From DASUTB01 sp036374835 (GTDB lineage: Bacteria; Actinomycetota; Actinomycetes; Jiangellales; Jiangellaceae): 64,000 nt of DNA. A program made the translations under genes and the position numbers. Shown piece by piece: positions 10,507 through 19,014 of this stretch. Numbering within the stretch: the stretch's first letter is position 1; every line of letters begins with the position of its first letter. A model generated the notes under the pieces. That model was not told where the DNA came from. It saw nothing but the letters and a program-made list of their open reading frames with translations, and searched no databases. The stretch spans positions 1 to 64,000 of the forward strand of contig DASUTB010000132.1 of the NCBI GenBank assembly GCA_036374835.1. The letters are read 5' to 3'.

Positions 10507-12000
10507 TCAGTTGCCGGTCAGTTTCTCCCGGAGCGCCTGGAGCGCCTCGTCCGTCGCCAGTGTGCCCGACTGCTCGGGCGCCGCCTTGTTCTCGTCCGAG
10601 GAGTAGGACGACGGCGTTGCCGGCGGCTCGGCGCCCGCCTCGGCCGCCGCGGCTTGGGACTCCTCGATCTGGGCCTTGTGCGCCTCCCAGCGCGCATGCG
10701 CTTCGGCGTACTGGCGCTCCCACTCTTCGCGTTGTTTCTCGTAGCCCGGGAGCCATTCGTTCGTCTCCGGGTCGAAGCCTTCCGGGTACTTGTAGTTGCC
10801 GGCCTCGTCGTACTCGGCGGCCATACCGTAGAGCGTCGGGTCGAAGTGGTCCAGCGCAGTGATCGCGATCTCGCCCTCGTTCGCCTGCTTCAGCGACAGC
10901 GAGATGCGCCGGCGTTCGAGGTCGATGTCGATGACCTTGACCATGACCTCCTTGTTGACCGACACGACCTGCTCGGGCAGTTCGATGTGCCGGCCGGCCA
11001 GCTCGGAGATGTGCACCAAGCCCTCGATGCCGTCATCGACGCGCACGAAGGCGCCGAACGGAACGAGTTTGGTGACCTTGCCCGGCACGATCTGGTTGAT
11101 CTGGTGGGTACGGGCGAACTGCTGCCACGGGTCCTCGAGCGTCGCCTTCAGCGACAGCGAGACACGCTCGCGGTCCATGTCGACCTCGAGCACCTCGACG
11201 GTGACTTCCTGGCCGACCTCGACGACCTCGGACGGGTGGTCGATGTGCTTCCAGGACAGCTCGGAGACGTGCACCAGGCCGTCCACACCGCCGAGGTCGA
11301 CGAACGCGCCGAAATTGACGATGGACGACACGACACCCGAGCGGATCTGGCCCTTCTGTAGCTGCTGCAGGAAGGACGAGCGCACCTCGGACTGCGTCTG
11401 CTCGAGCCAGGCACGGCGGGACAGGACCACGTTGTTACGGTTCTTGTCCAGCTCGATGATCTTCGCCTCGATCTCCTTGCCGACGTACGGCTGGAGGTCC
11501 CGAACCCGGCGCATCTCCACCAGCGAGGCCGGAAGAAAGCCGCGTAGACCGATGTCGAGAATCAGACCGCCCTTGACGACTTCGATCACGTGGCCGGTGA
11601 CGACACCGTCCTCTTCCTTGATCTTCTCGATCTGGCCCCAGGCGCGCTCGTATTGCGCACGCTTCTTGGACAGGATCAGCCGGCCCTCTTTGTCCTCCTT
11701 CTGGAGGACCAGAGCCTCGACCTCGTCGCCGACGGTCACGACCTCGTTCGGATCGACGTCGTGCTTGATGGACAGCTCACGCGAAGGGATGACGCCCTCG
11801 GTCTTGTAGCCGATGTCGAGCAGGACCTCATCCCGGTCGACCTTGACGACGACACCGTCCACGATGTCGCCGTCGTTGAAGTACTTGATGGTCTCGTCGA
11901 TAGCGGCGAGGAAGGCCTCTTCCGACCCGATATCGTTCACCGCGACCTTCTCGGCCGCTGAATTGGAGGTCGGTGTCGTGGCCTTGGTGCTGCTCGTCAT
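10507..12000 (-). CDS. rpsA: 30S ribosomal protein S1
   Basis: S1 binds mRNA at the ribosome and helps start translation on structured or leadered messages. The 497-residue protein has four S1/OB domains, starting at about residues 43, 130, 214 and 300. The third reads GQIRSGVVSSIVNFGAFVDL and the fourth GKVTKLVPFGAFVRVDDGIE. They are followed by a long charged Glu/Ala-rich tail. Four domains with a disordered tail is the usual actinobacterial form; the six-domain form is enterobacterial. ATG 12000 is the start. It stands alone, with a 310-bp upstream region and a stem-loop terminator downstream. Confidence 0.97.
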   Translation of the reverse strand: MTSSTKATTPTSNSAAEKVAVNDIGSEEAFLAAIDETIKYFNDGDIVDGVVVKVDRDEVLLDIGYKTEGVIPSRELSIKHDVDPNEVVTVGDEVEALVLQKEDKEGRLILSKKRAQYERAWGQIEKIKEEDGVVTGHVIEVVKGGLILDIGLRGFLPASLVEMRRVRDLQPYVGKEIEAKIIELDKNRNNVVLSRRAWLEQTQSEVRSSFLQQLQKGQIRSGVVSSIVNFGAFVDLGGVDGLVHVSELSWKHIDHPSEVVEVGQEVTVEVLEVDMDRERVSLSLKATLEDPWQQFARTHQINQIVPGKVTKLVPFGAFVRVDDGIEGLVHISELAGRHIELPEQVVSVNKEVMVKVIDIDLERRRISLSLKQANEGEIAITALDHFDPTLYGMAAEYDEAGNYKYPEGFDPETNEWLPGYEKQREEWERQYAEAHARWEAHKAQIEESQAAAAEAGAEPPATPSSYSSDENKAAPEQSGTLATDEALQALREKLTGN

Positions 12001-12310
12001 GTGGTAGGGGGCTCCGTCGGACAGGAAGTGTTGATCGGTGTGCGCGCTGACGGGCCCTGTGTTCGCAATGCCGAAAGGGCCTGAACGCCATATGACGACG
12101 GACCGGATGTACGACAGGTACGAGCGCGAACCTGCTCCGTCCGAGGTCGCGCAGGCCCATAGCGCATCAAAAGGTTACCGGGCTGCACCGATCACGGTCA
12201 ATCCGCATGACTGGCTTCCGGCGTAACGGAACGATATCACTCGCTTCTGCGGCCGGTGAAGGGATCGGTCGGCGTGAACCATGTCACACATTCAGACGCC
12301 CGGCGCGGCG
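12001..12310. other. gene-free 310 bp upstream of rpsA
   Basis: This gap holds the promoter and leader of rpsA and the downstream flank of the PASTA transglycosylase gene. A plus-strand frame of 62 codons (12038-12226) is present, but its third positions are not strongly GC-rich as in the neighbours and it has no ribosome site, so it is not called. I see no recognisable riboswitch or clear terminator hairpin. Confidence 0.5.
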
Positions 12311-14176
12311 CTACGATTCCGCGCCCACCGTCAGCGTCACGCTATCGCCCGGCTCGAGCTCGGCCAACGTTTCCGGCGACTGGGCCAACACTTTGCCTAC
12401 CTTGGCGTCGTCCTCGACGACCTCGTCGACGACCTCAATGTCCAGATCCAGGTCCAACTCGGCCAGCGCCTCCTCCGCCTCGGCGAGGGTCATACCGACC
12501 AGTTCCGGCGGTGCGACGCCCACGGTCAAGGTCACGACGGCACCCGGCTCGACCTCGCTCAACGCCTCCGGATCCTGCGCCTGCACCACGCCCACCTGAT
12601 CCGCGTCGTCGACCTCCTGCTCCACGACCTCGGCCATAAGGCCCAGCTGCTCGAGCGCCGCCTCCGCCTCAGCAAGCGCCATACCGACCAGCCCCGGCAC
12701 CTCGACCAGATCCGGCGGCGGCGCCACACCGACGGTCAACGTCACGACAGCACCCGGCTCGACCTCGCTCAACGCCCCCGGATCCTGCGCCAGCACCACG
12801 CCCACCTGATCCGCGTCGTCGACCTCCTGCTCCACGACCTCGGCCACAAGGCCCAGCTGCTCGAGCGCCGCCTCCGCCTCAGCAAGCGCCATACCGACCA
12901 GCCCCGGCACCTCAACCGTCTCTGCCGGCGGCGGCGCCACACCAACGGTCAGCGTCACGACGGCACCCGGCTCGACCTCGCTCAACGCCTCCGGATCCTG
13001 CGCCAGCACCCGACCGACCTCGTCCGGGTTCTCGACGACCTCGTCAACAATCTCGACGACGAGGTCCAGCTCCTCGAGCGCCGCCTCCGCCTCAGCAAGC
13101 GCCATACCGACCAGATCCGGCACCTCAACCGTCCCTGCCGGCGGCGGGTCCGCACCATCCGGCGGATCCTCGTCCGGCGGATCGTCCCCTCCGTCCGGCG
13201 GATCGTCATCGTCGGGCGGCTCGGGCGTCGGGTCCTTCGGTTTCTTAGCGTCGCCGTCGTCGTGGTTCTTGCCGCCCGGATCCATATCCTTGGGATCTTC
13301 GGGTTCGCGCGACACGTTGTTCGGCGGGACGGCGTCCGCGTCGCCCGGGCCTCGGTCCGGCGTCGCCGTCGGCTCGCCGTCGAGGTAGGCGTTGATCCAG
13401 GCCAGGACGTGATTGACGTACGAGGCGGAGTGGTTGTAGCGATACAGCGCGGCGCGCAGGCCGGCTTCGGTGCGCAGATCGCCGCCACCGGCGCACAGGT
13501 ATCGGCCGGCGGCGAGCGTCGCGTCCCATACGTTGTGCGGGTCCGAAACGCCGTCACCGTCGGCGTCCGCGCCGAACCCTCGCCACGTGCCGGGGATGAA
13601 CTGCATCGGACCGACGGCACGGTCCCACACGACGTCCCCGTCCCACGCGCCGTCGTCCGAATCGGAGATCGCCGCAACGCCCGGGCCGCCGTTGAGCACC
13701 GGTCCGATGATTGCCGGCACGGTCACACCTGCGGCGTTGAGCTGACCGCCGCGGGCATGGCTTGACTCGACCTTTCCGATGCCGGCGAGCACTTGCCAAC
13801 GAAGGCCGCACGACGGATCTTCGCTCGCGAGCCGCTCGGCCGCTGCCTGGTAGGCCGCCAGAACCATCGCGGGAATGCCGGCCGAACCCGCCGTCACCGA
13901 AAGGCCGGGCCCGGACTCCCCGAGCAACGATCCGGTGGTGTCGACGATCTCGACGTCGACGTCGTCGCCGACCTCGGTAACCGAGACGCGCACATCGGTC
14001 GACGGTGACTGCTGCTCCGGCGGAATCTCGGCCGGGCCGCGCTGGGACGCGAGACCGACCCCGCCAGGTGCAGATTTCACGGCACGTTCAAGGATCGGAA
14101 CCGCGGTTCCGCCGGACAGCGAACCGGCACAAACCAGCGCTAGAGCGCCGCACAGCGTCCGCGCCACCAGCGCCAT
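12311..14176 (-). CDS. secreted lytic transglycosylase with four PASTA domains
   Basis: The enzyme part (about residues 85-280) is an SLT/MltB-like lytic transglycosylase, which cleaves the glycan strand of peptidoglycan. It shows the catalytic Glu in GIGKVESSHARGG, GPMQFIPGTWRGFG, and an YRYNHSASYVNHVLAW end. An N-terminal signal segment leads it out of the cell. A long Asp/Pro-rich linker follows, then four PASTA domains (about 350-620), which bind muropeptides or beta-lactams. ATG 14176 is chosen because GGGAGGT precedes it and a signal peptide then begins at once; the frame opens 12 codons earlier. It lies just downstream of polA on the same strand. Likely role: wall remodelling at growth or division sites. 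Confidence 0.9.
   Translation of the reverse strand: MALVARTLCGALALVCAGSLSGGTAVPILERAVKSAPGGVGLASQRGPAEIPPEQQSPSTDVRVSVTEVGDDVDVEIVDTTGSLLGESGPGLSVTAGSAGIPAMVLAAYQAAAERLASEDPSCGLRWQVLAGIGKVESSHARGGQLNAAGVTVPAIIGPVLNGGPGVAAISDSDDGAWDGDVVWDRAVGPMQFIPGTWRGFGADADGDGVSDPHNVWDATLAAGRYLCAGGGDLRTEAGLRAALYRYNHSASYVNHVLAWINAYLDGEPTATPDRGPGDADAVPPNNVSREPEDPKDMDPGGKNHDDGDAKKPKDPTPEPPDDDDPPDGGDDPPDEDPPDGADPPPAGTVEVPDLVGMALAEAEAALEELDLVVEIVDEVVENPDEVGRVLAQDPEALSEVEPGAVVTLTVGVAPPPAETVEVPGLVGMALAEAEAALEQLGLVAEVVEQEVDDADQVGVVLAQDPGALSEVEPGAVVTLTVGVAPPPDLVEVPGLVGMALAEAEAALEQLGLMAEVVEQEVDDADQVGVVQAQDPEALSEVEPGAVVTLTVGVAPPELVGMTLAEAEEALAELDLDLDIEVVDEVVEDDAKVGKVLAQSPETLAELEPGDSVTLTVGAES
12320..13130 (-). repeat. 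tandem PASTA-coding repeats, period about 210 bp
   Basis: Four units begin near 13128, 12916, 12706 and 12505 on the minus strand, each coding VEVP-LVGMALAEAEAALE- and ending VEPGAVVTLTVGVAPP. The two middle units are nearly identical at DNA level over more than 100 bp, including silent positions, while the outer two have diverged. This points to a recent duplication of the middle unit or to gene conversion. Confidence 0.85.
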
Positions 14177-14278
14177 GGCCACCTCCCGCCCGCACAACGC
14201 CAAGCCGCCCACCTTGACGTTGCCACGGCAGACGACCGTCGCGCCACCCCCAAACAGATTTTTTTGGGAATGGGATCC

Positions 14279-16963
14279 CTAGTGACCGGCTTCGTGCCAG
14301 GTACGGCCGAAACCGACGGACACATCCAGCGGCACCCGCATCGGGTATGCCGAGCCCATCTCGCGGCGTACGAGGGTTTCGAGCGCCTCCCGCTCGCCCG
14401 GCGCGACCTCGAGCACGAGTTCGTCGTGGACCTGCAGCAACATGCGCGAGGCCATCTCCTCCTCACGCAGCGCGCCCGCCACGCCCAGCATCGCCACCTT
14501 GATGATGTCGGCGGCCGAACCCTGGATCGGCGCGTTCAACGCCATGCGTTCGGCCATCTCCCGGCGCTGCCGGTTGTCGCTGGTCAGATCCGGAAGATAA
14601 CGTCGCCGCCCGAGCACGGTGGACGTGTACCCGTCGCGCCGCGCCTGGGCCACGATCTCGCGCAGGTAATCGCGCACGCCGCCGAACCGCTCGAAGTACT
14701 CGTCCATCAGCGTCTTGGCCTCGGACACGTCGATGCTCAGCTGCCGGGAGAGCCCGAAGGCGGACAGCCCGTAGGCAAGCCCATAGTTCATCGCCTTTAT
14801 CTTGGCCCGCTGTGCTGCCGTCACGTCCGCAGCGTCCACGCCGAATACCCGGGCCGCGGTCGCGGCGTGGAAGTCCATCCCCGACGCGAACGCCTCGATC
14901 AATCCGGCGTCCTCGGACAGATGCGCCATGATCCGCATCTCGATCTGGCTGTAGTCGGCGGTCATGAGCGCCTCGTAGCCGTTGCCGACGACGAACGCCT
15001 CGCGGATCCGCCGCCCCTCGTCGGTGCGGATCGGAATGTTCTGCAGGTTCGGCTCGGTCGACGAGAGCCGTCCGGTCGCCGCGATCATCTGGTTGAACGT
15101 CGTATGGATCCGGTCGCCCGGGCCGACCGACTTGAGCAGACCTTCCACGGTGACGCGCAGCCGCGACGCGTCCCGGTGCCGCAGCAACGCTTCGAGGAAC
15201 GGATGCTCGGTCTTGGCGTACAGCTCAGCCAACGCGTCCGCGTCAGTGGTGTAGCCGGTCTTGGTTCGTTTGGTCTTGGGCATGTCGAGCTCGTCGAACA
15301 GCACGGTCTGCAGTTGCTTCGGCGAGCCGAGGTTCACCTCGTGCCCGATCGCGGCGTACGCGTCCTCGGCGGCACGCTTGACCGCGTCGGCATACGACGA
15401 TTCCAGCGCGTCGAGATGCTCCACGTCCACGCCGATGCCGGCCGTCTCCATCTCACCGAGCACGTCTACGAGCGGCAACTCCACATCGGCCAGCAGCCGG
15501 CGCGCGTCGCGTTTGTCGAGTTCGACGTCGAGCGCGTCGCCGAGATCCAACACCGCCCTTGCCCGGACGACCTCGGCCCTGCCGAGTTGCTCCTCATCCA
15601 TCCCGTCGAGCGAGAGCTGCTGCGATCCCGGATCGTCCTGGTCGACCCGCAACTCGCGGCCGACGAACCGCACCACCAGGTCCGCGAGGTCATACGAGCG
15701 CTGGCCCGGGAACGCGATGAAGGCGGACAACGCGGTGTCGCTGGCGATCCCGTTCAACGTCCAGCCGCGGGCGGCCAGCGCGTGCCGGGGTCCCTTCGCA
15801 TCGTGCAGCACTTTGGGGCGGTCCGGATCGGCGAGCCAGGCGCCGAGCGCCGCGTCGTCATCCGGCGTGAGCGTGGCCGGTTCGAGCCAGGCACCGGCGC
15901 CGTCCGCCGTCGCGAGCGCCAGCTCGGTGACGTCGCCGGTCGCGCCGGCCCAGGTTCCGCGCACCGAGAGCCCGACCCGTCCCGAAGCGGCGTGCTTGCT
16001 CAGCCATTGCCCGACCTCGCCCGGCCCGAGCCTGGTGATGTCGATCTCGAAGCCCTCGTCCACGACGGACTCGGTCGTGTCGAGTTCGTACAAACGGTCG
16101 CGAAGGACGCGGAACTCCAACGAGTCGAACACCCGGTGCACTTCCTCGCGGTTCCACGGCCGCATGGCCATGTCGTCGGTTCGCGCGCTGACCGGCACAT
16201 CGCGGACCAGTTCGGTGAGCTGCCGGTTGGTGAGGACCTGGCCGAGGTGCGCCCGTAGCGCATCGCCGACCTTGCCCTTCACCTCATCCGCGCGCGCGAC
16301 GAGCTCTTCCAGGGAGCCGAACTCGACGACCCACTTCGCCGCGGTCTTCTCCCCCACGCTCGGGATCTTCGGCAGATTGTCCGACGGGTCGCCGCGCAGT
16401 GCGGCGAAGTCCGGATACTGCGCCGGCGACAGGCCGTACTTCTCCGCGACGGCCGCCGGCGTCATTCGAACGAGGTCGGACACGCCACGGCGCGGATAGA
16501 GCACGGTGACGTTGTCGGTGACGAGCTGAAAGGCGTCGCGGTCGCCGGTGCAGATCAGCACCTCGAGACCCTCGGCCTCGGCGCGGGTCGCCACGGTCGC
16601 GATGACGTCGTCCGCCTCATAACCCTCGAGCTCGATCGCGGGGATGTTCAACGCGGCGAGCACATCTTTGACCAGCTCGATCTGGCCACGGAAATCTTCC
16701 GGCGTCTCGGCCCGGTTCGCCTTGTACTCGGGGTACGCCTCGCTGCGGAACGTCTTGCGGGAGACGTCGAACGCGACGGCGACATGCGTCGGACGCTCGT
16801 CACCCAGCACTTTGATCAGCATGCTGGTGAAGCCGTACACGCCTTCGGTGTGCTGTCCCGTGGCGGTGACCAGATCGGCCTCGCGCAGCGCGTAGAACGC
16901 CCGGTACGCGAGCGAATGGCCGTCGAGAAGTAACAGACGTCGGGGTGTTGTCTCCGTAGCCAC
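14279..16963 (-). CDS. polA: DNA polymerase I
   Basis: PolA removes RNA primers and fills gaps in replication and repair. The protein (894 residues from GTG 16963) has a 5' nuclease domain (first about 290; GHSLAYRAFYAL, CTGDRDAFQLV), a 3'-5' exonuclease-like domain without the usual Asp-x-Glu, and a complete polymerase domain: motif A DYSQIEMRI, motif B RAKIKAMNYGLAYG, motif C VHDE. The longest frame starts three codons earlier at GTG 16972, but that GTG overlaps the -10 box TAGGGT, so the leaderless start at 16963, seven bases behind the box, is preferred. The gene is divergent from a thioesterase over a tiny shared promoter. Confidence 0.97.
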   Translation of the reverse strand: MATETTPRRLLLLDGHSLAYRAFYALREADLVTATGQHTEGVYGFTSMLIKVLGDERPTHVAVAFDVSRKTFRSEAYPEYKANRAETPEDFRGQIELVKDVLAALNIPAIELEGYEADDVIATVATRAEAEGLEVLICTGDRDAFQLVTDNVTVLYPRRGVSDLVRMTPAAVAEKYGLSPAQYPDFAALRGDPSDNLPKIPSVGEKTAAKWVVEFGSLEELVARADEVKGKVGDALRAHLGQVLTNRQLTELVRDVPVSARTDDMAMRPWNREEVHRVFDSLEFRVLRDRLYELDTTESVVDEGFEIDITRLGPGEVGQWLSKHAASGRVGLSVRGTWAGATGDVTELALATADGAGAWLEPATLTPDDDAALGAWLADPDRPKVLHDAKGPRHALAARGWTLNGIASDTALSAFIAFPGQRSYDLADLVVRFVGRELRVDQDDPGSQQLSLDGMDEEQLGRAEVVRARAVLDLGDALDVELDKRDARRLLADVELPLVDVLGEMETAGIGVDVEHLDALESSYADAVKRAAEDAYAAIGHEVNLGSPKQLQTVLFDELDMPKTKRTKTGYTTDADALAELYAKTEHPFLEALLRHRDASRLRVTVEGLLKSVGPGDRIHTTFNQMIAATGRLSSTEPNLQNIPIRTDEGRRIREAFVVGNGYEALMTADYSQIEMRIMAHLSEDAGLIEAFASGMDFHAATAARVFGVDAADVTAAQRAKIKAMNYGLAYGLSAFGLSRQLSIDVSEAKTLMDEYFERFGGVRDYLREIVAQARRDGYTSTVLGRRRYLPDLTSDNRQRREMAERMALNAPIQGSAADIIKVAMLGVAGALREEEMASRMLLQVHDELVLEVAPGEREALETLVRREMGSAYPMRVPLDVSVGFGRTWHEAGH

Positions 16964-16970
16964 GAGAGCC

Positions 16971-16980
16971 ACCCTAGTCT
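16971..16980. promoter_or_regulatory. overlapping divergent -10 boxes of polA and thioesterase gene
   Basis: The ten bases ACCCTAGTCT contain TAGTCT on the plus strand (16975-16980), six bases before the thioesterase ATG. They also contain TAGGGT on the minus strand (16976-16971), seven bases before polA GTG 16963. The two boxes share the central TA of CTAG. Both spacings are those of leaderless transcripts. A two-way promoter built on a symmetric -10 is the simplest reading. Confidence 0.6.
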
Positions 16981-16986
16981 CGGGCT

Positions 16987-17469
16987 ATGACAGAGTCCCA
17001 ACGCGCGGCGGCTACGCACCCGCGCACGCCGGGCGCGACGCCGGCCTCGTTCGACGACCAAGAAGCGCTACTCGCGACGCTACCGCCCGCGGATCTCCAC
17101 AAGCGGATGGGTCTGGAGATCACCGAGGCCCGGCCCGAGCGGGTGGTCGGGCGGATGCCGGTCGAGGGCAACACGCAGCCTCATGGGCTGCTCCACGGCG
17201 GCGCCTCGTGCGTCCTCGCCGAAGCCCTCGGCTCGTACGGCGCCGCGCTGCACGCACTCCCCGATCGCATCGCCGTTGGCGTCGATATCAACGCGACACA
17301 CCACCGCGGCGTCCGGGACGGCTTCGTCACGGGGGTGGCGACACCGACGCACCGCGGCCGGCAGACCGCCAGCTATGAGATCGTCATCACCGACGACGGC
17401 GGACGACGAGTGTGCACCGCACATCTGACCTGTCTACTCCAGCCGCCCGGCGGCACGAACTCCGGCTAG
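16987..17469 (+). CDS. PaaI-type hotdog thioesterase
   Basis: This 160-residue protein has the hotdog fold of PaaI/MenI-type acyl-CoA thioesterases, which hydrolyse thioesters to free CoA. The family signature is GNTQPHGLLHGGASCVLAE, with the HGG turn in front of the long helix and the nearby Glu as the catalytic acid. Before it comes LHKRMGLEITEARPERVVGRMPV, and after it VGVDINATHHRGV. ATG 16987 starts six bases behind a TAGTCT box, so the mRNA is probably leaderless. It is divergent from polA. In actinobacteria this gene usually sits beside polA; the physiological substrate is not known (1,4-dihydroxy-2-naphthoyl-CoA and phenylacetyl-CoA are family possibilities). Confidence 0.88.
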   Translation: MTESQRAAATHPRTPGATPASFDDQEALLATLPPADLHKRMGLEITEARPERVVGRMPVEGNTQPHGLLHGGASCVLAEALGSYGAALHALPDRIAVGVDINATHHRGVRDGFVTGVATPTHRGRQTASYEIVITDDGGRRVCTAHLTCLLQPPGGTNSG

Positions 17470-17724
17470 CCGACGTTTCGGCCGGCCGCGTGTCGCAGAG
17501 CCCCACCCGGCCGTCGTGCCGACGGGAGCGATACTGTGGCGCCGTGATGTGACAGCAAGTCGCAGGTTTCGATGAGATCTGAGATAGGTCTCGGAACGGC
17601 AACGCTCGCCGGCACCGTGCCAAGAATCTCCCGGATCGTGCGATATGCTCGCGCACCACGTGGAGCGGGCGCGTGGACACCGCGCGCCCACATGAGATTT
17701 CCAACACCGGAAGGCATCGGACAC

Positions 17725-19014
17725 GTGCGAACCCTGAGCAGAGCAGTGCTCGCGCTACTGGCGTTCCTGACGCTGGCCGCGCTCGCAGCACCGGCGGCCG
17801 CCGCCCAGGGCCAGGGAGAGTCGGTTCGCGGGACGCTGATCGCGCAGGTCGAGGGCGAGGAAGAACCCGTCCCGGTCGAGGGCGTGGTCCTGATCGCCTC
17901 CCAGGACGGCGATGAGGTGGGCAGCGCCACCTCCGGCTCGGACGGAACATGGGAGATCGAGCTTCCCGGCCCGGGCCAATACGACGTGCGGCTCGACGTC
18001 GACAGTCTGCCGGAAGGGGTGGAACCCCGCGACCCCGACCGCGTCGAGCTGACCGGCATCAACGTGCTGTCCGGACAGTCCCGGCCAGTGGCCTTTCCGC
18101 TCGGTGAGGGCCGCGCCTTCGAGAGCAGCACGCTGTTCGAAGTGTTGTCGCTGTTCGTCGTCGGGCTCAAGCTCGGTGCGATCATCGCACTTTCGGCGAT
18201 CGGCCTGTCACTCATATTCTCGGTCACCGGATTGGTCAACTTCGCGCACGCGGAGCTCGTGACGATCGGTGCCGTCGTCGCGTACGTGTTCCATGCGATG
18301 GGCCCCCAGTGGCCGCTCCCCGTCGCCTTCATTCCGGCGATTCTCGTCGGCGCCGCGCTCGGCTGGGGTCAGGAGAAGGGCATCTGGCAGCCGCTGCGCA
18401 AGCGCAGGATGAACCTGCTGACCATGCTCGTCGTCTCGATCGGGTTGAGCTTCGCGCTGCGCTTCCTGGTCCTCGTGTTCTTCGGCGGCCGGCCGCGCGC
18501 CTACCCCGGCTACGCGACTCAGGGTGCGATCGACGTCTTCGGCATCACCGTCGTGCCCAAGCACTTGGTGACGATCGGCATCGCGCTCGTTCTGCTCGCC
18601 GCGGTCGGCCTCTTCCTCCAGCGCACCCAGGCCGGGACGGCGTTGCGCGCGGTACGCGACAACCGCGACCTATCAGAGTCGTCCGGCATCAACGTCCAGC
18701 GAATCATCGCGCTGACCTGGGTGATCGGCGGCGCGCTCGCCGCGATCGGCGGAGTGTTCATCGGCCTGACCGAGTCGGTGCAGTGGGACGTGGGCTTCCG
18801 CCTACTGCTGCTGATGTTCGCCGCTGTGATCCTCGGCGGCATCGGAACCGCCTACGGCACGATGATCGGCGCGTTCATCGTCGGCATCGCCGTTGAGATG
18901 AGCGTGCTCTGGGTGCCGACCGAACTCAAGAACTCGGTCGGACTCCTCGTGCTCATCGTCATGCTGATCTTCCGGCCGCAGGGGTTGCTCGGCACGAAGG
19001 AGAGGATCTCCTGA
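17725..19014 (+). CDS. livH: branched-chain amino acid ABC permease LivH with extra exported N-terminal domain
   Basis: The C-terminal about 290 residues are a LivH-type permease with eight or so membrane helices and the NFAHAELVTIGA and ILGGIGTAYGTMIGAFIVG segments; with LivM it forms the membrane channel for leucine/isoleucine/valine-type substrates. Unusually, the protein begins with a signal peptide (about 1-28, ending AAPAAAAQG) and a beta-rich domain (about 33-130) resembling carboxypeptidase-regulatory/Ig-like domains (GVVLIASQDG..., DGTWEIELPGPGQYDVRL). GTG 17725 is chosen, with GGAAGG ten bases ahead; the frame is open from 17572. Its stop shares a base with livM (TGATG). The added domain should lie outside the membrane, where the binding protein docks. 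Confidence 0.9.
   Translation: MRTLSRAVLALLAFLTLAALAAPAAAAQGQGESVRGTLIAQVEGEEEPVPVEGVVLIASQDGDEVGSATSGSDGTWEIELPGPGQYDVRLDVDSLPEGVEPRDPDRVELTGINVLSGQSRPVAFPLGEGRAFESSTLFEVLSLFVVGLKLGAIIALSAIGLSLIFSVTGLVNFAHAELVTIGAVVAYVFHAMGPQWPLPVAFIPAILVGAALGWGQEKGIWQPLRKRRMNLLTMLVVSIGLSFALRFLVLVFFGGRPRAYPGYATQGAIDVFGITVVPKHLVTIGIALVLLAAVGLFLQRTQAGTALRAVRDNRDLSESSGINVQRIIALTWVIGGALAAIGGVFIGLTESVQWDVGFRLLLLMFAAVILGGIGTAYGTMIGAFIVGIAVEMSVLWVPTELKNSVGLLVLIVMLIFRPQGLLGTKERIS

Noticed and set aside
12038..12226. 62-codon plus-strand frame upstream of rpsA
   Set aside because: Weak third-position GC compared with true genes here, no ribosome site, and it overlaps the rpsA promoter region.
14245..14275. T7 run with CCCAAA/TTTGGG arms after polA
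   Set aside because: The arms are short and the T run lies in the loop, not behind the stem, so it is not a normal terminator; noted only as an AT-rich oddity.
14177..14278. ydaO (c-di-AMP) riboswitch ahead of the cell-wall hydrolase
   Set aside because: Such riboswitches often precede actinobacterial wall hydrolases, but only about 100 bp is available and none of the conserved aptamer segments is visible.
14264..16258. 664-codon plus-strand frame opposite polA
   Set aside because: Antisense shadow, no ribosome site, no recognisable domain.
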